Assembly (NCBI RefSeq): GCF_037477895.1
Contig: NZ_CP132744.1
Location: 1,922,001 to 1,986,000, forward strand
From: Mycetohabitans endofungorum
Lineage (GTDB): Bacteria; Pseudomonadota; Gammaproteobacteria; Burkholderiales; Burkholderiaceae
Length of the DNA stretch: 64,000 nt
Reading direction: 5' to 3'
Below the pieces are notes generated by a model. The model saw only the letters and a list, made by a program, of their open reading frames with translations, had not been told where the DNA came from and did no database searches. The number at the start of each line of letters is the position of its first letter. Position 1 is the stretch's first letter. The translations under genes were made by a program, and so were the position numbers. This document shows, piece by piece, positions 54,796-64,000 of the stretch.

Positions 54796-56901
54796 TCAGT
54801 GCAATTGACGGTAGATCTGCTCGGCCAGCGTGCGCGACACGCCTTCGACGCTGGCCAATTCATCGATGCTGGCAGACATCACGCCACGCAGCCCGCCAAA
54901 GCGCGCGAGCAATCGCTGCCGTCGCTTCGCCCCCACCCCCTCAAGTTCCTCCAGACGCGAGCTGTAACGCGCCTTGGCGCGCTTGGCCCGCATCCCGGTG
55001 ATGGCAAAGCGGTGCGCCTCGTCGCGAATCTGCGCGACCAGCATCAGCGCGGCGCTCTCCTTGCCCAACTCGAGCGGCGCCCGCCCGTCCGCGAAGACCA
55101 GGGTCTCAAGACCGACCTTGCGACCCTCACCTTTCGCGACCCCGACCAGCATGCTGGCGTCCAGTCCCAGTTCCGTGAAAACCTGACGGGCGATCTCCAC
55201 TTGTCCCTTGCCGCCGTCGATCAGCACGATATGCGGCAGCACGCCAGCACCCGCGACCGCGCCCGCCTGCGCCGTGGGTTGCGCGTCATGGGCGGGCGCG
55301 GCGCCGCCAGCCGTTTGCACGTCGGCCGGCGAAGCCGATGATGCGCCGGCCAACTGCGATACGATCTTCTCATAGCGCCGCGTGAGCACCTGCCGCATGG
55401 CGGCGTAGTCATCGCCCGGCGTGATCCCCGTGATGTTGTAGCGCCGGTACTCGGCGGATTGCATCTTATGATGGTGATAGACGACACAGGAGGCCTGGGT
55501 GGCCTCGCCCATCGTGTGCGAGATGTCGAAACACTCGATACGCAACGATGACAAGTCCTCCAGGTCAATCGACAGCACCTGAGCAAGCGCGTGCGTGCGG
55601 GCCTGCTGGGAACCCTGCTCGGACAGCAGCCGGGCGAGCGCGAGTCGTGCATTCTGCTCGGCCATCGATAACCATGCCCGCTTCTGGCCTTGCGGCTGGC
55701 GGATCAGCGTGACCTTGTGCCCGCACTGCTGCGCCAGCACGTCGACCAACTCACGCGTGGCCGGCGCATGACTGACGATAATCACTGGCGGCACCGGGTG
55801 GCCGATATAGTGCTGTGCGATGAACGCATCCAGCACCGCTGCCTCGATGTCATCCCGCGCCGCCTTCTGGGTGTCACGGTCCACCGACAGGACATCGGCA
55901 GCTGCCTCAGCGCGGGGTGTCGGGATGGCGACCGTCGTCACTTCCGACCCATTGCCGGCTTCCGGCAGTTCGTCCGGCGTGGCCAACGCGGTCTCGACGT
56001 GGGACGGGAAGTAAGCCTTGTCGCCGAGATGGCGGCCGCCACGCACCATGGCTAGGTTCACGCATACGCGCCCTCCTTGTGCGACCACCGCCAGGATGTC
56101 GGCATCGCCGCTGCCACGCTCGGTGCCAACCTCGATCGCCTGCTGTTGCAGCACCTTGGACAGCGAACTCATCTGGTTGCGTACCGCGGCCGCCTGTTCG
56201 AATTTCAACTCGGCCGCGTAACCATGCATCTTGTCCTCCAGTTCCTTCATTACCTCGCGCTGACGCCCCTGCAGAAAGCGCGCCGCGTTGGTCACATCAC
56301 GCGCATAGTCTTCGTCACTGATTGCGCCAACGCAAGGCGCAGTGCACCGGCCGATCTGATGCAACAGGCAGGGACGGGTACGGTTGTTAAAGACCGAGTC
56401 CTCGCAGGTCCGCAATTGGAATACGCGCTGCAGGATCTGGATGCTTTCGCGCACCGCCCAGCCACTTGGAAACGGGCCAAAATACTGGTTATGCTTGTCG
56501 ACGGCGCCGCGATAGGACGTGATGCGCGGGAAGCGATGCCCAGTGAGCTTCAGGTACGGATACGACTTATCGTCGCGAAACAGGATGTTGTAGCGTGGCG
56601 TCAACGCCTTGATCAGGTTGTTCTCCAGCAGCAATGCCTCTGTTTCGGAGCGCGTCACCGTGGTTTCGATGCGCGCGATGCGCTGGACCATTAACGCGAT
56701 GCGCGGCGAGACCAGCGTCTTCGTGAAATAGCTCGATACACGCTTTTTCAAGTCGCGCGCCTTGCCCACGTACAGCACGGCGCCTTGTACATCGTAGTAG
56801 CGATACACGCCGGGCAGGTGCGGCAGCTGCGCAATGACACGCTTAGGGTCAAAATCCGCGTCGGGCTCGGCAACGGTCGGAGGAGCAGACGGTTCAGTCA
56901 T
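54796..56901 (-). CDS. uvrC: Excinuclease ABC subunit UvrC
   Basis: A 701-residue nuclease that makes both cuts in nucleotide excision repair. The N-terminal GIY-YIG domain reads [27 protein letters not shown] (about residues 29-55). The UvrB-binding UVR motif is near residue 205-240 ([16 protein letters not shown]). The C-terminal RNase H-like nuclease shows [20 protein letters not shown] and [13 protein letters not shown]. Two helix-hairpin-helix motifs end the protein ([32 protein letters not shown]). It is longer than E. coli UvrC (610) by inserts around 320-360 and 540, as in other Burkholderia. Confidence 0.97.
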   Translation of the reverse strand: MTEPSAPPTVAEPDADFDPKRVIAQLPHLPGVYRYYDVQGAVLYVGKARDLKKRVSSYFTKTLVSPRIALMVQRIARIETTVTRSETEALLLENNLIKALTPRYNILFRDDKSYPYLKLTGHRFPRITSYRGAVDKHNQYFGPFPSGWAVRESIQILQRVFQLRTCEDSVFNNRTRPCLLHQIGRCTAPCVGAISDEDYARDVTNAARFLQGRQREVMKELEDKMHGYAAELKFEQAAAVRNQMSSLSKVLQQQAIEVGTERGSGDADILAVVAQGGRVCVNLAMVRGGRHLGDKAYFPSHVETALATPDELPEAGNGSEVTTVAIPTPRAEAAADVLSVDRDTQKAARDDIEAAVLDAFIAQHYIGHPVPPVIIVSHAPATRELVDVLAQQCGHKVTLIRQPQGQKRAWLSMAEQNARLALARLLSEQGSQQARTHALAQVLSIDLEDLSSLRIECFDISHTMGEATQASCVVYHHHKMQSAEYRRYNITGITPGDDYAAMRQVLTRRYEKIVSQLAGASSASPADVQTAGGAAPAHDAQPTAQAGAVAGAGVLPHIVLIDGGKGQVEIARQVFTELGLDASMLVGVAKGEGRKVGLETLVFADGRAPLELGKESAALMLVAQIRDEAHRFAITGMRAKRAKARYSSRLEELEGVGAKRRQRLLARFGGLRGVMSASIDELASVEGVSRTLAEQIYRQLH

Positions 56902-57002
56902 GTAGCCAATACCGGATCAGTCCCGTGCGGCGCACGGGATCTGTGCTTTAAAATAAGCAGTTTAGATCATTCGCCAAGCGGCCTGCGCGTCGCGCGCGTC
57001 CC

Positions 57003-58214
57003 ATGTCCTCCTGCCCCGCCCTGCTTGCCGACGCGCGTGCGCCGCTCACATGCGACATTTTCTGCACGGTAATCGACAATTTCGGCGACGCCGGCGTCTG
57101 CTGGCGGCTGGCCCGGCAGTTGGCGAATGAATACGGCTGGCAAGTGCGTCTGTTCATCGATGAGTTGACCACGCTCGCGCGTCTGGCGCCTGGGTTGGAT
57201 ATCGAGTGTGAGCGGCAAGTGCTGGCCGGTGTCGCCATCGAACATTGGCATGAATCCCAGTTCGCTGGGCCTGGCGCGGCGGCACTGAACATCGCCGATG
57301 TCGTCATCGAGGCATTCGCCTGCGATCTGCCAGCGTCATACGTTGCTGCGATGGCGCAACGCTCATCGCGGGTAGCCTGGATCAACCTTGAATACCTGTC
57401 GTCGGAAGACTGGGTGGCGAACTTTCACTTGCGTGCGTCGCCTCATCCCCGCCATGCACTGACCAAGACGTTCTTCTTCCCCGGCCTCGACGCCCACACT
57501 GGCGGCGTGCTTCGCGAGCAAGACCTGGACTCGCAGCGCCGCGCGTTCGTCGAATCGGCGGCCGAACGGGCGGGCTGGTGGGCGGCGCTCGGGCTGCCGC
57601 AGCCCGATCCGGCCGCCACGGTCGTATCGCTGTTCTCCTACGAGAATCCTGCCCTCGACGCGCTGCTCGAGCAATGGCGTGATGCGCCGGATCCGTTGGT
57701 ACTATTGGTTCCACAGGGGCGGGTCTCCAGCTCCGTAGCGCGGTTTTTCGGTCATCGCGCAGGACCGCGCGCATTCGCGGCGGGCACCAGCGCGAGCGCA
57801 GGTGCGCTGAGCGCGTATGCGTTGCCGTTCACCGACCAGCGCGGCTACGACCGACTGTTGTGGAGCGCCGATATCAACTTCGTGCGTGGCGAGGATTCGT
57901 TCGTGCGCGCACAATGGGCACGCAAGCCGTTCGTCTGGCACATCTATCCACAGGCGGATGATGCGCATCTGCCGAAGCTGGACGCGGCCCTCGCGCATAT
58001 CGGCTCGGCACTGGAGCCGCGCGCGCGCGACGCATTGACGCGCTTCTGGCACGCATGGAACGGCAATCCAATGCATGGCCTGCCCGATTGGCACGATTTC
58101 ATCCAGCACCGGGAAGCGTTTGCGGCACGTGCACACGCATGGGCGGACGAGCTGGCCGCTGTTGGTGATCTAGCCGGGCATCTGGCCGCATTTGCCCAAA
58201 ATACGTTAAAATGA
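57003..58214 (+). CDS. earP: EF-P arginine rhamnosyltransferase EarP
   Basis: A 403-residue GT104 enzyme that attaches rhamnose from dTDP-rhamnose to Arg32 of EF-P, which activates the factor for translating polyproline stretches. It starts LTCDIFCTVIDNFGDAGVCW RLARQLA. Conserved later parts are WINLEYLSSEDWVANFH, VSLFSYENPALDALLEQW and the nucleotide-sugar site LLWSADINFVRGEDSFVRAQ WARKPFVWHIYPQ. Its substrate gene efp lies 97 bases downstream on the same strand. It is divergent from uvrC, with 101 bases between starts. Confidence 0.97.
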   Translation: MSSCPALLADARAPLTCDIFCTVIDNFGDAGVCWRLARQLANEYGWQVRLFIDELTTLARLAPGLDIECERQVLAGVAIEHWHESQFAGPGAAALNIADVVIEAFACDLPASYVAAMAQRSSRVAWINLEYLSSEDWVANFHLRASPHPRHALTKTFFFPGLDAHTGGVLREQDLDSQRRAFVESAAERAGWWAALGLPQPDPAATVVSLFSYENPALDALLEQWRDAPDPLVLLVPQGRVSSSVARFFGHRAGPRAFAAGTSASAGALSAYALPFTDQRGYDRLLWSADINFVRGEDSFVRAQWARKPFVWHIYPQADDAHLPKLDAALAHIGSALEPRARDALTRFWHAWNGNPMHGLPDWHDFIQHREAFAARAHAWADELAAVGDLAGHLAAFAQNTLK

Positions 58215-58311
58215 TGGGTTTTCAAGAGCTTAGGCTTGCCTGCCGGACTGCCCAATGTGGGGGCGTGCCGTCAGCCATTCGCCATACCCATTTATCGGAC
58301 AGGACAGTGTT

Positions 58312-58869
58312 ATGAAGACCGCTCAAGAACTGCGTACGGGCAACGTCATAATGATCGGCAACGATCCCATGGTTGTACAGAAAACCGAGTACAACAAGTC
58401 GGGCCGCAACGCCGCGGTCGTCAAGCTGAAGCTGAAGAACCTATTGACCGGCGCGGGCAACGAGTCGGTGTATAAGGCCGATGACAAGTTCGACGTGGTC
58501 GTGCTCGACCGCAAAGAGGTCACCTATTCGTACTTCGCTGATCCGATGTATGTTTTCATGGATGCGGACTACAACCAGTACGAGGTCGAAAGCGAGATGA
58601 TGGGCGATGCGTTGCACTATCTCGAGGACGGCATGGCGTGCGAAGTGGTGTTCTACAACGACAAGGCGATCTCAGTCGAGTTGCCGACCACGCTAGTGCG
58701 CGAAATCGTCTATACGGAACCTGCGGTCAAGGGCGATACGTCGTCCGGTAAGGTACTCAAGAATGCCAAGCTGGCTACCGGCTTCGAATTGCAAGTGCCG
58801 CTATTCTGCAACATCGGCGACAAGATCGAGATTGACACGCGTACACACGAGTACCGTAGCCGCGCGTAA
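58312..58869 (+). CDS. efp: Elongation factor P
   Basis: A 185-residue, three-domain factor that relieves ribosome stalling at proline runs. The start [20 protein letters not shown] at 58312 is the family start; an upstream in-frame extension is not conserved. Arg32 sits in [10 protein letters not shown], the loop that EarP rhamnosylates, where E. coli has the lysylated Lys34. The OB domains follow, ending [19 protein letters not shown]. With earP just upstream, modification by rhamnose is strongly implied. A terminator follows at 58902. Confidence 0.98.
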   Translation: MKTAQELRTGNVIMIGNDPMVVQKTEYNKSGRNAAVVKLKLKNLLTGAGNESVYKADDKFDVVVLDRKEVTYSYFADPMYVFMDADYNQYEVESEMMGDALHYLEDGMACEVVFYNDKAISVELPTTLVREIVYTEPAVKGDTSSGKVLKNAKLATGFELQVPLFCNIGDKIEIDTRTHEYRSRA

Positions 58870-58901
58870 CAGCGCCTCGAACGTTCTCAATGCCACAACG
58901 C

Positions 58902-58927
58902 AAGCGCTCCGACTGGAGCGCTTTTTT
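58902..58927 (+). terminator. Terminator behind efp
   Basis: AAGCGCTCC / GGAGCGCTT form a 9-base-pair stem with a GACT loop, followed by a run of T (TTTTTTG), 33 bases after the efp stop. A strong rho-independent terminator. Confidence 0.92.
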
Positions 58928-59154
58928 GTTTACGGGGGAGTTACGGGAGCCAACGCGACGCGACACTGCTGCACGGCGGTGGAAAAATTTACGCGCCAAA
59001 CGGGAAAAATTTGCCGCATTGAGAACATGCGCAGCTCACCCTGTTACGGCAACGCGTTGATTGGTAAAGTACGACGAATTGGCACGAAGCATGCTCACCC
59101 CGAACCGCCAACGCAGCGCTCAAAAATTCGCCGCAGATAATCCCTCGTCGCGCT

Positions 59155-60513
59155 ATGCCACACGCCCTGATCGTTGAAGATGACCCTAACAGCCTGTCAG
59201 GGTTGTCGGCCATCCTGAGTACCGATGGTTTTTCCGTCGACACTGCAGCCACGCTCGCAGAAGCGCGCGCCGCGTTGCAGCGGTTCATTCCCGATGTGGT
59301 ACTGGTCGACTTGAACCTACCCGACGGCAGCGGGCTGGACGTGCTGCATTCTCTGCCGTCACAGCCGGACGGCGTGACGCCGGTCATCGTGATGACCGGT
59401 AATGCGACGGTGGAAAGCGCGATTGAAGGGCTGCGCCACGGCATTTGGGACTATCTACTCAAGCCGGTCAATATCCCGCGATTGCGCAGCCTGCTGGCAC
59501 GCATTCCGCGCCCATACGAGCTTACCGAGGAAGTCCAGAACCTGCGTGCGGCATTGCGGCGCGTCGGCCGCTTTGGTTCAATGATCGGTCGCGGTGCGGC
59601 AATGCAACAGGTCTATGACACGATCGAGCGTATCGCGCCGACGGAGGCAGCAGTGCTGATTGTTGGCGAGCCGGGAACCGGCAAGGAGATCGCTGCGCGA
59701 ACGCTGCACGAGATGAGCCGTCGCAAGAAAGGCCCGCTGGTGAAGCTGGACGGCGCGGCGGCCAGTCACGCAGGCGCTGAGCCGTGGGAAAGCATGCTAT
59801 TTGGTCACCAGCGCGGCGCATTTGATGGGGCGGAAACGAGCGGAGCCGGCGTGCTGGAGCGGGCAGCCGGCGGCACGCTGTTCATCGACCGTGTCGATCT
59901 GCTGCCGGCCGCGCAGCAGGAGGCACTCGCACGAGCGCTGGGGGCGCGCACGTTTCGCCGGATGGGCGGCACCACTGATCTGAGCGCCGACTTCCGGGTG
60001 GTGGCGGCCACCGTCGAATCGCCGCAGCAGGCGCTGGCCCGCGGCACGCTGCGCACCGACCTGCTGCAACGGTTGAACGTGGCACCATTGACATTGCCGC
60101 CGCTGCGCGAGCGCGGCGAGGACATCGAACTGCTGGCCACTTATTTCGTCGACGTGCTGAATCAACGCCACGCTTCGGTCAAGCGGCTCAGCCCGCTGTG
60201 CGTGCGCGAGCTGATCGAATACGAGTGGCCAGGCAATGTGCGCGAATTGCGCGACGTGATCGAGCGCTCACATCAGGCATCCGAGGACATGATCGAAAGC
60301 TTGTCGCCGGACAACGAAGGCGGCCGCACTAGCCGTTCGCGGTCGAACCACCAGGTGCAGATCGCGGTCGGCACGCCGCTTGCCGATGTCGAGGAGATGC
60401 TGATCCGTGCCACGCTCGATGCGGTGGGTGGCACCCGGCATCGTGCAGCGACACTGCTTGGCATCAGTCCCAAGACACTGTACAACAAGCTTCAGCGAAT
60501 GAAGGTGACCTAA
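59155..60513 (+). CDS. NtrC-type response regulator with altered sigma-54 ATPase motifs
   Basis: A 452-residue protein: receiver domain (1-118; acidic pair Asp9/10, phospho-acceptor Asp52 in VLVDLNLPDG, Lys103 in LLKPV), AAA+ domain (about 140-375) and Fis-type DNA-binding helix (415-452, AATLLGISPKTLYNKLQRM). Walker A GEPGTGKE (171-178) is intact. The sigma-54 contact loop, normally GAFTGA, reads GAFDGA (221-226), and the Walker B glutamate is replaced in LFIDRVDLL (Arg246). Thus it may not activate sigma-54 in the usual way. No sensor kinase gene lies nearby. Confidence 0.88.
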   Translation: MPHALIVEDDPNSLSGLSAILSTDGFSVDTAATLAEARAALQRFIPDVVLVDLNLPDGSGLDVLHSLPSQPDGVTPVIVMTGNATVESAIEGLRHGIWDYLLKPVNIPRLRSLLARIPRPYELTEEVQNLRAALRRVGRFGSMIGRGAAMQQVYDTIERIAPTEAAVLIVGEPGTGKEIAARTLHEMSRRKKGPLVKLDGAAASHAGAEPWESMLFGHQRGAFDGAETSGAGVLERAAGGTLFIDRVDLLPAAQQEALARALGARTFRRMGGTTDLSADFRVVAATVESPQQALARGTLRTDLLQRLNVAPLTLPPLRERGEDIELLATYFVDVLNQRHASVKRLSPLCVRELIEYEWPGNVRELRDVIERSHQASEDMIESLSPDNEGGRTSRSRSNHQVQIAVGTPLADVEEMLIRATLDAVGGTRHRAATLLGISPKTLYNKLQRMKVT

Positions 60514-60528
60514 ACCGGTCCGCCCCGT

Positions 60529-61566
60529 TCACCGTAGGCTGTCGATCAGCTTGCGCGCTTGGCAATAGTCGGGCTGGCACATCAGCTCGCTCCACTTCGG
60601 CGCGTCACCGCGCGGTGCGAGCCGCTTGATGCGACGCCGAGACGCGGTATCGATGTCGCGCGCGCGCAGGCGCTGCAGCACATCGTCGGCGTCCTCGGGA
60701 CGATTGCACACGAGCACCATGTCGCATCCAGCATCGAGCGCCGCATGCGCGGCCTCGGCGGTGGTCCCGGCCTGACGCGCCGCCTGCATCGACAAATCGT
60801 CGCTGAAGATCACGCCATTGAAACCAAGCCTACCGCGCAGGATCTGCTGCAACCATACGGACGAGAAACCGGCCGGCCGAGCATCGACGGCCGGATAGAC
60901 GACGTGGGCCGGCATCACCGCGGCCAGCGACAGCCCGAGCCATTGATACGGCTGCACATCGCAGGCGAGAATCTCGTCGAGCGCTCGGGTGTCAACAGGC
61001 GCCTCGACATGCGAATCCGCCTCCACGTAGCCGTGCCCCGGAAAATGCTTACCGCAGGCTGCCATCCCAGCCAGCGCCAAGCCATGCGCGACGCTTTTAG
61101 CCAACAGCGCGACGACGCGCGGATCCGGGTGGAACGCACGATCGCCGATCGCCTTCGAACGTCCGTAGTCTAGGTCGAGCACCGGCGCAAAGCTCAAGTC
61201 GACACCGCTCGCGTGCAACTCCGATGCCATCACATAGCCGATCGCCGTGGCTACTCGGATTGCCGCGAGCGCATCGTCGTTCCATAACGCGCCCAGGGCA
61301 CGCATCGGCGGCAGCGACGTGAACCCATCACCCCGGAAACGCTGCACGCGCCCGCCCTCCTGGTCCACCGCAATGATCACATCGTCGCGCACATCGCGGA
61401 TTGCGCCAGTCAGCTCGAGCAGTTGCGCGCGGCTCGCATAATTGCGGGCGAACAAAATCACGCCGCCGGTCAGCGGATCGGCGATCCGACGGGCATCGTC
61501 ACGACTCAACGAAGTGCCGGCGACGTCGAGCATCACCGGACCATATTTGCGTTTGCGGTTGTTCAA
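60529..61566 (-). CDS. nagZ: Beta-N-acetylglucosaminidase NagZ
   Basis: A 345-residue GH3 enzyme that removes GlcNAc from cytoplasmic muropeptides during peptidoglycan recycling; its products can signal AmpC induction. Visible are [37 protein letters not shown], the KHFPGHG loop with the catalytic histidine ([17 protein letters not shown]), and [13 protein letters not shown] with the nucleophile Asp. It is the last gene of the era-recO-pdxJ-acpS-nagZ unit. Its start overlaps the acpS stop by four bases. Confidence 0.97.
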   Translation of the reverse strand: MNNRKRKYGPVMLDVAGTSLSRDDARRIADPLTGGVILFARNYASRAQLLELTGAIRDVRDDVIIAVDQEGGRVQRFRGDGFTSLPPMRALGALWNDDALAAIRVATAIGYVMASELHASGVDLSFAPVLDLDYGRSKAIGDRAFHPDPRVVALLAKSVAHGLALAGMAACGKHFPGHGYVEADSHVEAPVDTRALDEILACDVQPYQWLGLSLAAVMPAHVVYPAVDARPAGFSSVWLQQILRGRLGFNGVIFSDDLSMQAARQAGTTAEAAHAALDAGCDMVLVCNRPEDADDVLQRLRARDIDTASRRRIKRLAPRGDAPKWSELMCQPDYCQARKLIDSLR

Positions 61567-62054
61567 CTCGGGTTCCTGAGGTCAGTCGCGTGCCGGTCCA
61601 TCAACCCGGCACCGGAACCATCCATTGACGCATCGACTTCGGCGATGACGAACGACACCGCATAATCGCGTTCGTCGCTGACGGATACGCGTGCGCTAAG
61701 TCCGCGCTCGGTCATCCACCGGGCCAGCTCACCGGTCGCGACGATCACCGGCTTGCCGCTTTTCTCGTTGAGCGTCTGCACCGCGCGCCACGTCATCGGC
61801 CAATGCATGCCGAGCCCGATCGCTTTAGAGAACGCCTCCTTCGCGCTAAAGCGCGTGGCCAAGAACGCCACGCCGCGCCCTTCCGAGCGTGCCGCGCGCG
61901 CGCGATAGACCGCGAGTTCCTGCGGACCGAGGATTTTTTCGGCAAAGCGGCCGCCGGTACGCTCCATCACGGCGGCGATGCGGCTGACTTGCACGATGTC
62001 CGTGCCAATCCCATAGACGGCGCGGTGCACCATCGGCGCGGCCCCGGTGTTCAT
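61563..62054 (-). CDS. acpS: Holo-[acyl-carrier-protein] synthase AcpS
   Basis: A 163-residue enzyme that transfers phosphopantetheine to apo-ACP. The start at 62054 forms ATGA with the pdxJ stop; an internal Met eight codons later ([14 protein letters not shown]) is also possible. The signature [13 protein letters not shown] and the metal/CoA part [17 protein letters not shown] are present. It is longer than E. coli AcpS (126) owing to terminal extensions, including about 28 residues after the conserved [18 protein letters not shown]. It overlaps nagZ by four bases downstream. Confidence 0.95.
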   Translation of the reverse strand: MNTGAAPMVHRAVYGIGTDIVQVSRIAAVMERTGGRFAEKILGPQELAVYRARAARSEGRGVAFLATRFSAKEAFSKAIGLGMHWPMTWRAVQTLNEKSGKPVIVATGELARWMTERGLSARVSVSDERDYAVSFVIAEVDASMDGSGAGLMDRHATDLRNPS

Positions 62055-62815
62055 GCACGCGCGCCGACGCGCGACGCGACGATGATTGCCTTCATCTCCC
62101 GCACGGCATTGTCCCATCCCGCAAAAATGGCATGCGCGACGATGGCATGGCCGATGTTCAGCTCGGCGATGCCCTCGAGCGCGGCAATGCGCTGTACGTT
62201 GGTATAGTGCAGGCCGTGACCGGCATTGACTTTCAGGCCCAGCGACCGTCCCAGGTCGACACCCGCGGCAATCCGCTCGAATTCCTGTGACTGCCGGGCG
62301 TCGTCATCCGCGTCGGCGTAGCGTCCGGTATGTAGCTCAATCACCGGCGCGCCGCTTTCGTGAGCCGCCCGGATCTGCTCCGGCTCGGCGTCGATGAACA
62401 GCGATACGCGCGCGCCCGCATCGGCCAGTTGCCGACTCGCCGCCTTGACCGCGTCGAAGTGCGTGACCACGTCCAATCCGCCTTCGGTGGTCAGCTCGGC
62501 GCGCTTTTCCGGTACCAGGCAAACGTCGTGTGGGCGTACGTCACAGGCGATGTCGAGCATTTCCTGCGTCACCGCGCACTCCAGGTTCATTCGGGTCTTG
62601 AGCAACGGCCGCAACGCGCGCACGTCGGCGTCGACGATATGGCGGCGGTCCTCACGCAGATGCAGCGTGATCGCGTCGGCGCCGGCAGCCTCAGCTTGCA
62701 GCGCCGCGCGCAGTGGGTCAGGATACGCCGTACCACGCACGTTGCGTAACGTGGCAACATGGTCGATGTTGACCCCCAGCTCGATGACAGGCATTGGCGA
62801 CGAGAAGATGTTCAT
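62051..62815 (-). CDS. pdxJ: Pyridoxine 5'-phosphate synthase PdxJ
   Basis: A 254-residue TIM-barrel enzyme that closes the ring of vitamin B6 from 1-deoxyxylulose-5-phosphate and aminoacetone phosphate. Family segments are [49 protein letters not shown], and late [15 protein letters not shown] and [13 protein letters not shown]. The start overlaps the recO stop (ATGA at 62812-62815), as expected for coupled translation. It is followed by acpS with the same kind of overlap. Confidence 0.98.
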   Translation of the reverse strand: MNIFSSPMPVIELGVNIDHVATLRNVRGTAYPDPLRAALQAEAAGADAITLHLREDRRHIVDADVRALRPLLKTRMNLECAVTQEMLDIACDVRPHDVCLVPEKRAELTTEGGLDVVTHFDAVKAASRQLADAGARVSLFIDAEPEQIRAAHESGAPVIELHTGRYADADDDARQSQEFERIAAGVDLGRSLGLKVNAGHGLHYTNVQRIAALEGIAELNIGHAIVAHAIFAGWDNAVREMKAIIVASRVGARA

Positions 62816-63723
62816 AGGTTTTGCAAGTCGATCAAGATCTGGCGCGTCGCAAGCGGCGCGCCACCAAGATAAGTATTCAGCAAAAAACGCATCAGGGTCT
62901 TGCTCTGCGCGACGGTCTGCGCACGCGAATAGTCGTCGCGCTCCATGTCGAGCAGCGTTTGCCCGGCAATGACCGGCCCGTGCAACGCATCCGCCTGAGC
63001 CCCGTCAAGCATTTCGACGTCGCATACGCCCCGCTCGGGGTCGAACACATACGAGCGTCCGGCCACAACATTCTGCCTCGTTACGGTCCGATCAAGCGAC
63101 ATGGCATAGCCGGTCTCACGCAGTAAGACGCGCTCGAACGAGCGCAATACCTGCACCGCCGGTTCGTCATGCGCGAGCCGCGTCAACGTCAACAAGTAAT
63201 GGTCGAACAACGCGGTATGCGAATCCTCCCGTGCACAGAACCTGACGAGCAATTCATTGACGTAAAAGCCACACAGCAGTGCATCGCCAGCGAGCGGACG
63301 CATTCCGCCGACCCATTCAGCCTTAGTCAGCGTCCGCATTTCGGACTTACCGGTCCATGACAGCGCGAGCGGCTGAAACGTCTGCAGCACGCCGCGCAGC
63401 GCCGAATGCGGCCGCTTTGCCCCCTTCGCGACGAGCGCGAGACGGCCGTGCGTGCGCGTGAACACGTCGATAATCAGGCTCGTCTCACGATACGGGTAGG
63501 CGTGCAACACGAAGCCCGGCTGCTCATCGATACGGGGGCTCGAGCGCGGCGCGGCGGCGCGGCGGCGGGTCGATGCAGCGTAATCTGGCGCGGACTGCGC
63601 TACATTGCCCGACGCATCCGACGCGCCCGGCGGCACGCCGTCGGGCACCCTTTCGGGTGCTGCGCCGGCGTCGGGTTGCCTGGCATGATCTGGATGACCC
63701 AGCCAGACGTCATTCGTACCCAT
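62812..63723 (-). CDS. recO: DNA repair protein RecO with extended N-terminus
   Basis: A 303-residue RecO, which loads RecA with RecR in recombination repair. The OB-fold begins only near residue 68 ([36 protein letters not shown]). The first 65 residues are Pro/Ala-rich and probably disordered, unlike E. coli RecO (242 residues). The helical part ([23 protein letters not shown]) is present; the zinc-cysteine motif of some RecO proteins is not. The start overlaps era by 14 bases, which supports this long start, though an internal start cannot be excluded. Confidence 0.94.
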   Translation of the reverse strand: MGTNDVWLGHPDHARQPDAGAAPERVPDGVPPGASDASGNVAQSAPDYAASTRRRAAAPRSSPRIDEQPGFVLHAYPYRETSLIIDVFTRTHGRLALVAKGAKRPHSALRGVLQTFQPLALSWTGKSEMRTLTKAEWVGGMRPLAGDALLCGFYVNELLVRFCAREDSHTALFDHYLLTLTRLAHDEPAVQVLRSFERVLLRETGYAMSLDRTVTRQNVVAGRSYVFDPERGVCDVEMLDGAQADALHGPVIAGQTLLDMERDDYSRAQTVAQSKTLMRFLLNTYLGGAPLATRQILIDLQNL

Positions 63724-64000
63724 AGGCGCGCAATCCCGCCTCGTTGTCCGCCCAGCCGCTCTTGACCTTCACGAACGTCTCCAAATAAACCGGACCATCG
63801 AAGAGCTTTTCCATGTCGATGCGCGCCTCGGTGCTAATCTGCTTCAGCTTCGCGCCCTTCTGCCCAATGATCATCGCCTTGTGGTTGTCACGATCGACGA
63901 GAATCGTTGCGAAGACCCGCCGCAGGCGGCCTTCCTGCTCGAACTTATCGATCAGTACCGTACTCGTGTAGGGCAACTCGTCTCCGGTCCAGCGGAATAC
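63710..64000 (-). CDS. era: GTPase Era, C-terminal part
   Basis: The window end cuts this gene; about 96 C-terminal residues are visible. They form the KH domain that binds the 3' end of 16S r[24 protein letters not shown], then [27 protein letters not shown] with the GxxG loop GQKG, and [26 protein letters not shown] at the end. The GTPase domain lies beyond the window. It is the first visible gene of the recO-pdxJ-acpS-nagZ unit. Confidence 0.97.
   Translation of the reverse strand, partial: VFRWTGDELPYTSTVLIDKFEQEGRLRRVFATILVDRDNHKAMIIGQKGAKLKQISTEARIDMEKLFDGPVYLETFVKVKSGWADNEAGLRAYGYE

Noticed and set aside
1..64000. CRISPR arrays and rRNA genes
   Set aside because: No regularly spaced short repeats and no rRNA-like sequence were seen anywhere in the window.

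Overview
The window comes from a high-GC beta-proteobacterium of the Burkholderia group. The orders pst-glmM-folP-ftsH-rlmE, carAB-greA and era-recO-pdxJ-acpS-nagZ are typical of that group, as are earP beside efp and otsA/otsB. The mix of core genes, decayed genes and eukaryote-directed proteins would fit a host-associated member such as the fungal endosymbiont genus Mycetohabitans (formerly Burkholderia rhizoxinica). That genus assignment is inference; the sequence alone does not prove it.

Region 1 (1-19046) is core chromosome. It holds phosphate uptake with a strong Pho-box array (pstC, pstS), cell-wall and folate genes (glmM, folP), ftsH, rlmE and yhbY, a DUF4149 membrane protein, greA, carB and carA. 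A decayed MFS transporter, an MltD-type lytic transglycosylase, gloB, a methyltransferase, rnhA, dnaQ and tRNA-Val(CAC) follow.

Region 2 (19047 to about 45000) looks like a genomic island lodged behind tRNA-Val. It begins with the remains of a phage-type integrase, then a DUF3037/HipA-like kinase pair. Next is a complete Tc (toxin complex) locus read on the minus strand: a TcA split over three consecutive genes, one TcB and two TcC (RHS) genes. The two TcC proteins share their core but end in unrelated variable domains, one resembling a GNAT acetyltransferase and one resembling a clan CD cysteine protease. A relic of a second tcB lies just upstream of the last tccC, so that unit arose by duplication and decay. 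An intact IS5-family element separates the Tc locus from a papain-like protease with AvrRpt2-like catalytic spacing and a protein with a eukaryotic-type F-box. Together this reads as a set of weapons or effectors aimed at a eukaryotic host.

Region 3 (about 45000-64000) returns to core genes. It has a membrane protein of unknown function, a GT4 glycosyltransferase, an ABC exporter, trehalose synthesis (otsA, otsB), a SCO copper chaperone, two adjacent decayed genes (MarR and ElaA-type), a tRNA-Cys/tRNA-Gly/tRNA-Gly cluster, pgsA, uvrC, and earP with its substrate efp. A response regulator whose sigma-54 AAA+ motifs are altered follows, and then the overlapping era-recO-pdxJ-acpS-nagZ operon, cut by the window end.
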